This document shows positions 13,910 through 21,799 of a stretch of DNA of 27,933 nucleotides, piece by piece; position 1 is the stretch's first letter; the number at the start of each line of letters is the position of its first letter. Under the pieces are notes generated by a model. The model was not told where the DNA came from and ran no database searches. It saw nothing but the letters and a program-made list of their open reading frames with translations. Made by a program: the position numbers and the translations under genes. Source of the stretch: OLB11 sp044234005 (lineage in GTDB: Bacteria; Bacteroidota; Bacteroidia; Chitinophagales; Chitinophagaceae); contig JBIIJE010000023.1 of assembly GCA_044234005.1 (NCBI GenBank), forward strand, positions 1-27,933, read 5' to 3'.

Positions 13910-16300
13910 ATGAATACACTGACTACTGCCATACAAGCTGATAAAATGTCATTTGAAGATTTTAAGCAAGATGTATTAACAGATTACACCATTGCTGTAC
14001 AAAGCAGGGAAGCTAGTTTAATGGGGCGTAAAGAAGTGTTAACGGGCAAAGCAAAGTTTGGGATATTTGGAGATGGAAAGGAATTAGCTCAAATAGCTAT
14101 GGCAAAGTGTTTTCGAGAAGGAGATTTTCGCTCTGGCTATTATCGCGATCAAACTTTTATGTTCGCAAGCGGTATGAGTGATATTTATAAATTCTTTTCG
14201 CAACTTTATGCCAACCCAGATGTGAATGAAGAACCTAGTAGTGCCGGTAGACAAATGAATGGTCACTATGGAACAAGATTATTAGATGAAAATGGAGCAT
14301 GGAAAAGTCAAACAACAACTAAAAATAGTAGTTCCGATATTTCGCCCACTGCTGGACAAATGGTTAGAGGCTTAGGATTAGCGTTCGCTTCTAAATTATA
14401 TCGTAAGCAAGAAAATTTACATCATCTAACTGATTTTTCTATTCAGGGAAATGAAGTTTGTTTCACAACTATTGGTGATGCATCTACCAGTGAAGGTTTG
14501 TTTTGGGAAACTGTGAATGCAGCAGGTGTTATGCAGGTTCCGCTGGCTATTTTTGTTTGGGATGATGGGTATGGTATTTCAGTACCGCGAAAATTTCAAA
14601 CCTCTAAAAACTCCATTTCAGAGGCTTTGTCAGGATTTCAATTTGATCCTAAATTAGGTGGCGTAGACATTTATCAAGTAAAAGGATGGGATTATGCAGC
14701 CATGTGTGAAACATTTAAGAATGGAATTTCAAGAATGCGCGAAACACATACGCCCGCAGTATTTCATGTACAAGAAATTACTCAGCCTCAAGGTCATTCT
14801 ACTTCAGGCTCACATGAAAGGTACAAAAGCAAGGATCGATTGGAATGGGAAAAGGAAATGGATTGCATTCGAAAAATGCGTGAGTTCATCTTGGAGAATA
14901 CAATCGCGACAGAAGAAACTTTAAACCAAATAGATGCTGATGCCAAAGCATTTGTGCTAGAGGCAAAGAAAAAAGCATGGGAAAACTTCTTATCACCTAT
15001 CAAGCAGCAAGTGCAACAAACTACCAAACTTTGTAATGATTTGATTTATGAAGGAGATTCGAATGCTCAAATAATTTCGACTTTAATTAGTGAATTGAAT
15101 GCGATTAAAGAACCATTAAGAAGAGATGTGATGAAACTTTTGGCGAAAGTGGTTTCTTGGCAAGGTAATTCACAAGCTTTCTTAGCACTTAAAAATTATT
15201 ATCAAAGTCTTCGTGATGATGCAAATGATAAGTATAGCTCTGTTTTACATTCTCAATCCTCGGAAGCCGTTACAAAAATTAAAGAAGTTAAAGCTTCATA
15301 CGATGCAGAACCGGAGCAGTTAAATGGCTTTGAGATACTTAATAAATTTTTCGATCACACATTATCGCGCGATTCTCGAGTGTTTGCTTTTGGTGAGGAC
15401 GTAGGTAACATTGGTGACGTAAATCAAGGTTTTGCAGGCTTGCAAGAGAAACATGGTAAATGGCGTGTGTTTGATGCCGGGATTCGTGAAGCGACTATTA
15501 TGGGGCAAGGCATAGGTATGGCGTTAAGAGGTTTAAGGCCAATTGCTGAAATTCAATATTTAGATTATTTATTATATGGGTTGCAGGTTTTGAGCGATGA
15601 TGTGGCAACTCTGCAGTGGCGCACGAAGGGTGGGCAAAAGTGTCCTTTGATTGTGCGAACACGTGGGCATCGTTTAGAAGGGGTTTGGCATAGTGGTTCA
15701 CCCATGGGAATGATGATAAATGCTTTAAGAGGTATTCATGTTTGCGTGCCAAGGAATATGGTACAAGCAGTAGGAATGTACAATACCTTATTACAATCTG
15801 ATGAACCTGCCATCGTAGTAGAATGTTTGAATGGCTATCGTTTAAAAGAAAAAATGCCAAGTAATTTATACGAAATGACAGTTCCACTAGGCATTCCCGA
15901 AATATTAGTTGCAGGTGATGATGTCACCATCGTTTCTTATGGTTCCACGCTTCGAATCATTGAAGATGCCATGCGCGAATATTTAACTCCGGCAGGTATT
16001 AGTTGTGAGTTGATTGATGTACAAACCTTATTGCCATTTGATACCACACATGTAATTATAGATTCATTGAAAAAAACGAATCGAATTATTTTTATAGACG
16101 AAGATGTTCCAAGTGGTGCCGTAGCTTATATGTTTCAGCAAGTCATGGAAATTCAAGGTGGCTATCGTTGGTTAGATGTTGCACCGAAAACCTTGTCTGC
16201 TCATGCACATCGTCCAGCATACGGAAGCGATGGCGATTATTTTAGCAAGCCCAACGCGGAAGATATTGCACAAGCAATTACTGCCATGATGAGTGAATAA
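13910..16300 (+). CDS. 2-oxoacid dehydrogenase E1, fused alpha and beta subunits
   Basis: A 796-residue thiamine-pyrophosphate enzyme of the branched-chain 2-oxoacid (or pyruvate) dehydrogenase complex; it decarboxylates the oxoacid and passes the acyl group to lipoyl-E2. Residues about 20-330 are E1-alpha: GHYGTRL (118-124), TAGQMVRGLGLAFASKLY, and the TPP motif from GDASTSEG (189-196) to WDDGYGIS (217-224). Residues about 475-796 are E1-beta: FAFGEDVGNIGDVNQGF, FDAGIREATIMGQGIGMALR, IAEIQYLDYL and the C-terminal transketolase-like fold. The classic GDG...NN of the TPP motif reads GDA...DD here, which I believe is normal for this fused group. The substrate, most likely branched-chain oxoacids, cannot be fixed without more context; no E2 or E3 gene is in the window. 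Confidence 0.9.
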   Translation: MNTLTTAIQADKMSFEDFKQDVLTDYTIAVQSREASLMGRKEVLTGKAKFGIFGDGKELAQIAMAKCFREGDFRSGYYRDQTFMFASGMSDIYKFFSQLYANPDVNEEPSSAGRQMNGHYGTRLLDENGAWKSQTTTKNSSSDISPTAGQMVRGLGLAFASKLYRKQENLHHLTDFSIQGNEVCFTTIGDASTSEGLFWETVNAAGVMQVPLAIFVWDDGYGISVPRKFQTSKNSISEALSGFQFDPKLGGVDIYQVKGWDYAAMCETFKNGISRMRETHTPAVFHVQEITQPQGHSTSGSHERYKSKDRLEWEKEMDCIRKMREFILENTIATEETLNQIDADAKAFVLEAKKKAWENFLSPIKQQVQQTTKLCNDLIYEGDSNAQIISTLISELNAIKEPLRRDVMKLLAKVVSWQGNSQAFLALKNYYQSLRDDANDKYSSVLHSQSSEAVTKIKEVKASYDAEPEQLNGFEILNKFFDHTLSRDSRVFAFGEDVGNIGDVNQGFAGLQEKHGKWRVFDAGIREATIMGQGIGMALRGLRPIAEIQYLDYLLYGLQVLSDDVATLQWRTKGGQKCPLIVRTRGHRLEGVWHSGSPMGMMINALRGIHVCVPRNMVQAVGMYNTLLQSDEPAIVVECLNGYRLKEKMPSNLYEMTVPLGIPEILVAGDDVTIVSYGSTLRIIEDAMREYLTPAGISCELIDVQTLLPFDTTHVIIDSLKKTNRIIFIDEDVPSGAVAYMFQQVMEIQGGYRWLDVAPKTLSAHAHRPAYGSDGDYFSKPNAEDIAQAITAMMSE

Positions 16301-16315
16301 TATTTTTTCAAAGAA

Positions 16316-16666
16316 ATGAATTTGAGAATATTTTACGGTTTTGTATTTCTATTGTTTTATGCAGCTTGTAAGCCAACTGATAAGCAAAAATTACTTGGAA
16401 AATGGCAATGCGAAAATGATTGGTTTCATTATAAAACGGACTCTACTTATAGTTCTGGTAAATATGAAATCACGATGGTGGATAATTATAAGTACACATT
16501 AGATGCACAAACGCATGAATTGAATATTTACACGAATAAAGCGAATGAAACATTTTATTTAAAATATAAGTTTGTGCATGACGATACTTTATATGTAAGA
16601 AATATTATGAGTTCGGATACAAGCTGGGTTGTTTTTACCAGGCAAAATGAAAAGAAATGGGATTAA
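16316..16666 (+). CDS. small lipoprotein, lipocalin-like
   Basis: A 116-residue predicted lipoprotein: signal MNLRIFYGFVFLLFYAAC with lipobox YAAC (Cys18). The mature part begins KPTDKQKLLGKWQCEN, and its alternating strands with GKW near the start and a VVFTR strand near the end recall small lipocalin-like domains of Bacteroidota. Function unknown. It starts 15 bp after the E1 gene and its end overlaps the start of pcm by 10 bp, so the three genes are likely co-transcribed. Confidence 0.7.
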   Translation: MNLRIFYGFVFLLFYAACKPTDKQKLLGKWQCENDWFHYKTDSTYSSGKYEITMVDNYKYTLDAQTHELNIYTNKANETFYLKYKFVHDDTLYVRNIMSSDTSWVVFTRQNEKKWD

Positions 16667-17319
16667 AAAAAGTAGATACATATAAACACAAGGGGCTTCG
16701 TAAAAAATTAATAGAAGAAATTCGCAATAAAGGCATTAACAATGAGGATGTTTTGCGAGCTATGGATAATGTACCACGTCATTTCTTTTTGGACGCGGCA
16801 TTTGAAAAGGTTGCATATGAAGATAGAGCATTTCAAATCGGAGAAGGGCAAACCATATCTCATCCGTACACTGTAGCTTATCAAACTCAACTTTTAGATG
16901 TAAAACCATTTCAAAAAATATTGGAGATTGGCACTGGAAGCGTTTATCAAGCTTCGGTCTTAGCTGAAATGGGGGCTTGGGTTTATACTATAGAACGGCA
17001 AAAGAAGTTGTTTGAGAGAAATCATGACTTCCCTTTGAAACAAAAATATTTTACAATTAAATTTTTCGACGGAGATGGATTTGAAGGCTTACCTATTTAT
17101 GCCCCCTTTGATAGAATTATCATAACAGCAGCAGCACCTCATATTCCGAGTAAATTAATTAAGCAATTAAAAGTAGGTGGTATCATGGTAATTCCTGTTG
17201 ATAATGGCGGAAAAGGTCAAACTATGACGCGAATTATTAAACATAGCGAAGAAGAAATAGAAGAGCAGCAATTTGAAGATTTTCGATTTGTACCCATGTT
17301 AAAAGGAATCGCTAAATAA
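16657..17319 (+). CDS. pcm: protein-L-isoaspartate O-methyltransferase
   Basis: Repairs damaged proteins by methylating L-isoaspartyl residues with S-adenosylmethionine. The 220 residues match family length. Features: MDNVPRHFFLD (36-46), the family signature around GEGQTISHPYTVAYQ (62-76), SAM motif I ILEIGTGSVYQASVL (88-102), the acidic loop TIERQKKL (111-118) and FDRIIITAAAPHIP (151-164). One anomaly: motif I normally reads GTGSGYQ, but residue 96 is Val (codon GTT, one base from GGT). Because this Gly is nearly invariant in SAM-binding loops, activity may be altered. The start overlaps the preceding lipoprotein gene by 10 bp. Confidence 0.92.
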   Translation: MGLKKVDTYKHKGLRKKLIEEIRNKGINNEDVLRAMDNVPRHFFLDAAFEKVAYEDRAFQIGEGQTISHPYTVAYQTQLLDVKPFQKILEIGTGSVYQASVLAEMGAWVYTIERQKKLFERNHDFPLKQKYFTIKFFDGDGFEGLPIYAPFDRIIITAAAPHIPSKLIKQLKVGGIMVIPVDNGGKGQTMTRIIKHSEEEIEEQQFEDFRFVPMLKGIAK

Positions 17320-17385
17320 GGCTTCCTAAGTAACATGAAAATTGAGTATTCATCGGTTCTTGAATAGGAGAAAAGGAACATGTAC

Positions 17386-17411
17386 TGAAGCTTTTCGATA
17401 CGAGAAGTTCA
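17386..17411. terminator. hairpin between convergent genes, possible bidirectional terminator
   Basis: TGAAGCTTTTCG and CGAGAAGTTCA form an 11-bp stem (one bulged G, one G-T pair) over a 3-nt ATA loop. It lies in the 203-bp gap between pcm (plus) and folP (minus). Neither side has a strong T-run, so terminator activity is uncertain; it might equally be a remnant of an intergenic repeat. I see no gene in the rest of the gap. Confidence 0.4.
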
Positions 17412-17522
17412 AGTTGTGTTTGGCAATAAAAGATTGGTCTAAATAGAGCATCACACTGTTATTATATACATCTTAGCTAGATTGAATTGTAAATGCGGCA
17501 TTGTTGAATTGTTTAGGATGCT

Positions 17523-18347
17523 TTAAATAGGTTTTTTTATTTGTTGATACAAGCCAATACATTGTTTAGCTTCAACCACATCATGTACTCGCAAAATATT
17601 CGCTCCTTGCTGTAAAGCTAATAGATGCAGGGCGGATGTAGCAGATAAGGCATCTTCCGCTTGGATGTTTAATAATTTGTAAATCATAGATTTTCTCGAA
17701 ATGCCGACTAATATAGGCATTTGCAAATCTGTAAATTTGCGTAATCCATTCAGAAGTTCGTAATTATGTTTAATGGTTTTGCCAAAACCAAAACCAACAT
17801 CTAATATTACTTTACGAATCGATAATGAATGAAAGTAAGCTAGTCGCTCTTCAAAAAAGTGATAAACATCTTTCACAACATCCTGATAGAATGGTGATAA
17901 TTGCATGTCTTTTGGCTTGCCTTTCATATGCATACATACATAATAGGAATCGTATTTTTTGATAATCGATGCCATATTCTTGTCCAACATCCCACCACTA
18001 ATATCATTCACCATTTGAACGCCCATTTGTAAAGCTGTTTCAGCTAATTCGCCTCGGTAAGTGTCTATGGAAATAAACTGATTAGGATATTTAATTCGGA
18101 TGTATTCAATAATTGGTATACATCGCTTCATTTCTTCTTCAATGGTAATTTCTTCGCTATTAGGTTTGCTAGTCATACCTCCTATATCGATAATATCAGC
18201 ACCTTCTACTATTAATTTGTCGACGTGATCTTGCAAAAGAGTCAATTCGTTACTTGCATGTTGTTTGTAGAAAGAATCAGGCGATGCATTCAGAATTCCC
18301 ATGACTAAAGGATGCGGCAAATTCATAATATCTAATGTTGAATTCAT
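17523..18347 (-). CDS. folP: dihydropteroate synthase
   Basis: Folate pathway enzyme joining p-aminobenzoate to dihydropterin pyrophosphate; the target of sulfonamides. The 274 residues match the family. Motifs in order: MGILNASPDSFY (16-27), usually MGILNVTPDSF; GADIIDIGGMTSKPNS, where the loop usually reads GGESTRP; ISIDTYR; VQMVNDISGG; DVGFGFGKT; LVGISRKSM; and the C-terminal LRVHDV. All catalytic blocks are present. Two starts are possible, Met1 (18347) and Met8 (18326, MNLPHPLVMG). It is divergent from the DUF1599 gene, and their promoters must overlap in the short gap. Convergent with pcm. Confidence 0.95.
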   Translation of the reverse strand: MNSTLDIMNLPHPLVMGILNASPDSFYKQHASNELTLLQDHVDKLIVEGADIIDIGGMTSKPNSEEITIEEEMKRCIPIIEYIRIKYPNQFISIDTYRGELAETALQMGVQMVNDISGGMLDKNMASIIKKYDSYYVCMHMKGKPKDMQLSPFYQDVVKDVYHFFEERLAYFHSLSIRKVILDVGFGFGKTIKHNYELLNGLRKFTDLQMPILVGISRKSMIYKLLNIQAEDALSATSALHLLALQQGANILRVHDVVEAKQCIGLYQQIKKPI

Positions 18348-18368
18348 ATACTTAAATAATTACTTTTG
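18338..18368 (+). promoter_or_regulatory. promoter of the DUF1599 gene
   Basis: TTG (18338-18340), 20 nt, TACTTTTG (18361-18368): an excellent consensus match. It places the transcript start near 18374 and so rules out the longer reading frame that opens at 18301; translation must start at 18397. Confidence 0.75.
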
Positions 18369-18396
18369 TGGCTCAAATTACGAACTCAAAAATAGA

Positions 18397-18936
18397 ATGT
18401 CAAATACAGAGCTATCTTATCAACAAATCATGAATTCATGTGAAAGTGTTTTTGTTGCAAAAACTAAAGATTATGGTACTTCGTGGCGCGTCTTGAGGCC
18501 TATTTCTATCGTCGATCAATTATATATTAAAGCACAAAGAATTAGAACAATACAAGATACAGGTGTACAAAAAGTGAATGAAGACATTCAAGGTGAATGG
18601 AAGGCAATTATTAATTATGGCATTATCGCTTTGATGCAAATGGACTTAATTGATAATGATGATTGGGATGTACCTGTGCATGAAGCGCATGAATTGTATC
18701 ACAAACATTTTAGGGAAACTTACGAGCTCATGCTTCAAAAGAATCACGATTATGGCGAAGCTTGGCGTAATATGAGTCAAGAATCCTTGGCCGATTTGAT
18801 ATTGACTAAAGTATTGCGTATCAAACAAATCATCGCAAATAATGGAAAGACTGTGGTGTCTGAGGGTATTGATGCGAACTATCGAGATATAATTAATTAT
18901 GCAGTTTTTGCATTAATACTTGCTGATTCAAACTGA
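18397..18936 (+). CDS. DUF1599 (nucleotide-modification-associated) protein
   Basis: A 179-residue, all-helical protein matching DUF1599, a family linked by comparative genomics to nucleotide metabolism or modification and common next to folP in Bacteroidota. It is an internal duplication. Repeat 1 (about 8-83) has VAKTKDYGTSWRVLRPISI, KAQRIRTIQ and WKAIINYGIIALMQMDL. Repeat 2 (about 104-177) has LQKNHDYGEAWRNMSQESLA, KVLRIKQII and YRDIINYAVFALILAD. The shared K.(K/H)DYG.(A/S)WR motif holds the candidate active-site residues. Biochemical function is not known to me. The frame is open further upstream, but the promoter at 18338-18368 fixes the start at MSNTELSY. Confidence 0.85.
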   Translation: MSNTELSYQQIMNSCESVFVAKTKDYGTSWRVLRPISIVDQLYIKAQRIRTIQDTGVQKVNEDIQGEWKAIINYGIIALMQMDLIDNDDWDVPVHEAHELYHKHFRETYELMLQKNHDYGEAWRNMSQESLADLILTKVLRIKQIIANNGKTVVSEGIDANYRDIINYAVFALILADSN

Positions 18937-18948
18937 TAATTTAAAAGC

Positions 18949-18956
18949 TATATTTG
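18949..18956 (+). promoter_or_regulatory. -7 promoter element for ftsY
   Basis: TATATTTG matches TAnnTTTG, 19 nt before the ftsY ATG. No good -33 is present at the usual spacing (nearest TTG is 26 nt upstream), so co-transcription from the DUF1599 promoter is also possible. Confidence 0.5.
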
Positions 18957-18975
18957 CAAGCCAAATACAAGCATT

Positions 18976-19950
18976 ATGGGATTATTTGATAAATTATTTA
19001 AGCGGAATAAACAGCAAGAGGAAGCGAAAGAAAGTCTTGATAAAGGCTTAGAAAAGACCAAAGAGAGTTTTTTTTCAAAAATTACAAAGGCGGTTGCGGG
19101 TAAATCTTCTGTGGATGCCGATGTGCTAGATAGTTTAGAGGAGGCGCTAATTATGTCAGATGTTGGCGTGGCTACAACCGTAGAAATTATCAAACGAATT
19201 GAAGACAGAGTTGCTAAAGATAAATATTTAGGCACCTCACAGCTTAATGAATTGCTGCAAGAAGAAATGGCGAATGTTTTAGCAGATGCGCCTTCACTTG
19301 AATATCAAAATTTTGATTTGCCACCTAATCATAAACCTTATGTGATTTTGGTAGTAGGTGTAAATGGAGTGGGTAAAACAACTACCATTGGCAAACTAGC
19401 CTACAATTATAAGAATGCTGGTAAGAAAGTTGTTTTAGGTGCTGCTGATACTTTTCGCGCGGCTGCTGTTTCACAGCTTACCATTTGGAGCGAAAGAGTA
19501 GGAGTGGATATTGTAAAGAAAGAAATGGGCAGTGATCCAGCATCTGTTGCTTTTGATTCGGTGAATAGTGCGGTCGCCAAAGGAGCAGATGTATTAATTA
19601 TTGATACAGCTGGACGTTTGCACAACAAAGCTCATTTAATGGATGAGTTGAATAAGATAAAACGTGTTATACAAAAAGTAATTCCAGATGCGCCACATGA
19701 TGTATTGCTCGTACTGGATGGTAGCACCGGACAAAATGCATTAGAGCAAGCTAAGCAATTTACTCAAACCACCGATGTAAAGTCGTTAGCTATTACGAAG
19801 CTTGATGGAACCGCTAAAGGAGGGGTTGTTTTAGCCATTGCACATCAATTTAAAATACCCGTTAAATATATAGGTGTAGGAGAGCAAATGCAGCACTTAC
19901 AAGTATTTAATAAGTATGAATTCGTCGATAGTTTATTCAGCCTGAAATAA
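18976..19950 (+). CDS. ftsY: signal recognition particle receptor FtsY
   Basis: SRP receptor GTPase that docks ribosome-nascent chains to the SecYEG translocon at the inner membrane. The 324 residues are the short form: the acidic A domain of E. coli is missing, and only a charged amphipathic N-terminus (MGLFDKLFKRNKQQEEAK) is present, as is usual in Bacteroidota. The N domain spans about 25-110. The G domain has P-loop GVNGVGKTT (128-136), DTFRAAA (158-164), DTAGR (210-214), TKLDGTAKGG (274-283) and the closing GVGEQMQHLQVF. All GTPase motifs are intact. In many Bacteroidota rimO follows directly; here 1.9 kb of accessory DNA separates them. Confidence 0.96.
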   Translation: MGLFDKLFKRNKQQEEAKESLDKGLEKTKESFFSKITKAVAGKSSVDADVLDSLEEALIMSDVGVATTVEIIKRIEDRVAKDKYLGTSQLNELLQEEMANVLADAPSLEYQNFDLPPNHKPYVILVVGVNGVGKTTTIGKLAYNYKNAGKKVVLGAADTFRAAAVSQLTIWSERVGVDIVKKEMGSDPASVAFDSVNSAVAKGADVLIIDTAGRLHNKAHLMDELNKIKRVIQKVIPDAPHDVLLVLDGSTGQNALEQAKQFTQTTDVKSLAITKLDGTAKGGVVLAIAHQFKIPVKYIGVGEQMQHLQVFNKYEFVDSLFSLK

Positions 19951-19951
19951 G

Positions 19952-19959
19952 TAAATTTG
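19952..19959 (+). promoter_or_regulatory. -7 element of the decayed Uma2 gene
   Basis: TAAATTTG, an exact TAnnTTTG match, ends 4 nt before the codon that was probably the start of the Uma2-like gene (now AAG at 19964-19966). Same tight spacing as at 7205-7212 and 20621-20628. Confidence 0.35.
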
Positions 19960-19963
19960 GTTT

Positions 19964-20558
19964 AAGAAAGCAATTACAAAATTGCGTCAATTGAATTTCA
20001 CGAAACAATACTCATATGCCGATTATATAACTTGGCAATTCAAAGAGCGTGTTGAGTGAATCAAAGATTGGATTCTGAAAATGAGTCCATCGCCTAGTAC
20101 AGGGCATCAACAAATTGCTCGGGATTTTACTTATTATTTTGCCAACTACTTTAAAAAAAACAGTGTGTAAGGCATTTTTCGCTCCGTTTGATGTTCGATT
20201 CATTGATGCTAAGAAATCAAAAAATGACACACAAGTATTTACAGTCGTTCAACCAGCTATATGTGTAATTTGTGATGTAAAGAAGTTAGATGACCGAGGA
20301 TGTAGTGGTGCCCCAGATTTAATTATTGAAATTGTAAGCCCTGGTAATTCTAAAAGAGAAATGAAAACTAAATACGCACTCCATGAAGAAAATGGAGTGC
20401 GTGAATATTCGATAGCCAATCCTTTGAAAAAGAATATTATGCTTTACAGTTTCAAATCTAAGAAATACCAATTGAAGAAGATATTTTTTGATGATGATAC
20501 CATTGAAAGCGCTTTATTTAAAGGGCTCTCAATAGATTTAAAGAATATTTTTAAGTAG
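19964..20558 (+). pseudogene. Uma2-family (DUF820) endonuclease-like pseudogene
   Basis: Remnant of a PD-(D/E)XK-like Uma2 protein, about 197 residues when repaired. Three independent lesions are visible. The expected ATG is AAG at 19964. An in-frame TGA at 20057 interrupts FKERVE-stop-IKDWILKMSP, where Leu is expected. A run of eight A (20153-20160) carries one extra base: removing it joins DFTYYFANYFKK to TVCKAFFAPFDVRF. Downstream the family blocks remain: GAPDLIIEIVSPGNS, KYALHEENGVREYSI and IKN-type tail. Further decay shows as QPAICVICD, where QPDI is usual, and REYSI for REYWI. It sits between ftsY and the ATPase and ends just before hairpin copy 1. Uma2 genes are multicopy accessory genes in many bacteria. 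Confidence 0.85.
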
Positions 20559-20572
20559 AAATATATTTTTTA

Positions 20573-20615
20573 AAACCCTGTAAATTCAAAATATGATTTT
20601 TAATTTACAGGGTTT
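20573..20615 (+). repeat. hairpin repeat, copy 1 (left of ATPase)
   Basis: A perfect 14-bp stem, AAACCCTGTAAATT (20573-20586) with AATTTACAGGGTTT (20602-20615), over a 15-nt loop, followed by GTTTTT. It could terminate the Uma2 transcript. The first 20 nt after the initial A, from AACCCTGTAAATT to AAAATA, are identical to copy 2 at 21799, so the two hairpins are direct copies that bracket the ATPase gene exactly. Confidence 0.9.
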
Positions 20616-20620
20616 GTTTT

Positions 20621-20628
20621 TACATTTG
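20621..20628 (+). promoter_or_regulatory. -7 element, near-leaderless, for ATPase gene
   Basis: TACATTTG ends 4 nt before the ATG at 20633. No -33 is evident because hairpin copy 1 fills that region. If used, the mRNA begins essentially at the start codon. Confidence 0.45.
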
Positions 20629-20632
20629 GGGC

Positions 20633-21799
20633 ATGATAAAGCGACATTTAGAAACTGATTTGATGCAATTGCTCAAGCAATTTCCTTGTGTTGCTATATT
20701 GGGGCCTAGGCAAACCGGGAAAACGACCTTGGTAAAATCATTGACCAAGAAAATCAAAAAAGAAACGCTCTATCTTGATCTTGAAAAGCCATCCGATAAG
20801 TTAAAATTACAAGATGCAGAAAGTTTTTTAAGCTACCATAAAGATAAGTGCATCATTATCGATGAAATACAATACATGCCCGAGTTATTCAATTTGTTGC
20901 GCGCATTAATTGATGAGAAGCGCAAGCCAGCTCGATTCATCGTAACAGGTTCTGCGAGTCCTGCTTTGGTAAAAGGTGTATCCGAATCATTGGCAGGAAG
21001 AGTTGCCTATACCGAATTAACACCTATTGGATTGCACGAATTGTCTAAGTCATTTGCTATAAATAAGCATTGGTTTCGTGGAGGATTCCCTGATGCATTA
21101 ACTTCAAAAACGGATATAAAATCAAAGCAATGGCTCGCTATTTTCTTGAAAAGCTATATTGAGCGTGACTTGAATCAACTATTTAATATTACCTTGACCA
21201 CGAGTTTGATTCGTAATTTTTGGACTATGCTTTCATACAATAGTGCTTTACCATGGAACGCTGAAAATTATGCGAGGGCACTGGGAGTTACCGGACCTAC
21301 CGTAAATCGGTATTTGGATTATTTAGAAGGGGCATTTTTGATCCGGCGATTGCAACCTTGGTTTGCTAATATTAATCGGAGATTGGTAAAGGCACCAAAA
21401 ATTTATATTCGGGATAGCGGTTTGTTGCATCGTTTGGCGAATATCGAAACGATGGATGAGTTAAAAGGCAATAGTATTATTGGTGCATCATGGGAAGGCT
21501 ATGTGATTGAGCAAATTGCACAAGTAGTGCCACCAAGTATTACATTGTTTTATTATCGTACGCAAGATGGCGCTGAAGTAGATTTATTGTTGGTAAAAAA
21601 GAACAAAGTAGTGAGTTGTATTGAAATTAAGGTGAGCAAAACGGCGAGCCCGAGTAAAGGTTTCTATGAAAGTATCAAAGTATTGAAATCAAGTAAGAAC
21701 TATATCATAAGCCCTGATAGTGACTTGTATCCCCTGCATGAAAATGTATGGATGTGCAGCCTGAAGACATTTATTCAAACTGAATTAGTAAAAATATGA
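20633..21799 (+). CDS. AAA_14/DUF4143 ATP-binding protein
   Basis: A 388-residue STAND/AAA-like ATPase with a C-terminal DUF4143 domain. Walker A is GPRQTGKTT (24-32), Walker B CIIIDEIQ (73-80), a sensor strand FIVTGSAS (102-109) and LAGR near 120. A winged-helix-like segment (about 205-260) follows: NYARALGVTGPTVNRYLDYL. The C-terminus has the PD-(D/E)XK-type pattern DGAEVDLLL (312-320) then CIEIKVSK (329-336), typical of DUF4143. Such genes are numerous accessory genes in Bacteroidota; their role (possible toxin, defence or DNA-related ATPase) is not established. It stands alone, bracketed by two hairpin copies; its TGA stop touches copy 2. All catalytic motifs are intact, unlike the neighbouring Uma2 remnant. 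Confidence 0.85.
   Translation: MIKRHLETDLMQLLKQFPCVAILGPRQTGKTTLVKSLTKKIKKETLYLDLEKPSDKLKLQDAESFLSYHKDKCIIIDEIQYMPELFNLLRALIDEKRKPARFIVTGSASPALVKGVSESLAGRVAYTELTPIGLHELSKSFAINKHWFRGGFPDALTSKTDIKSKQWLAIFLKSYIERDLNQLFNITLTTSLIRNFWTMLSYNSALPWNAENYARALGVTGPTVNRYLDYLEGAFLIRRLQPWFANINRRLVKAPKIYIRDSGLLHRLANIETMDELKGNSIIGASWEGYVIEQIAQVVPPSITLFYYRTQDGAEVDLLLVKKNKVVSCIEIKVSKTASPSKGFYESIKVLKSSKNYIISPDSDLYPLHENVWMCSLKTFIQTELVKI

Noticed and set aside
15498..15887. Minus-strand frame of 129 codons opposite the E1-beta half
   Set aside because: It lies opposite strongly conserved coding sequence and has no recognisable domain or start signal.
18301..18396. 32-codon N-terminal extension of the DUF1599 protein
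   Set aside because: It contains the promoter at 18338-18368 and runs through the opposite-strand start of folP; the domain begins after 18397.
20115..20204. Apparent start of a 147-residue Uma2 protein
   Set aside because: The first 15 or so residues (MLGILLIILPTTLKK) are an out-of-frame reading of conserved Uma2 sequence; the true frame is shifted by the extra A at 20153-20160.
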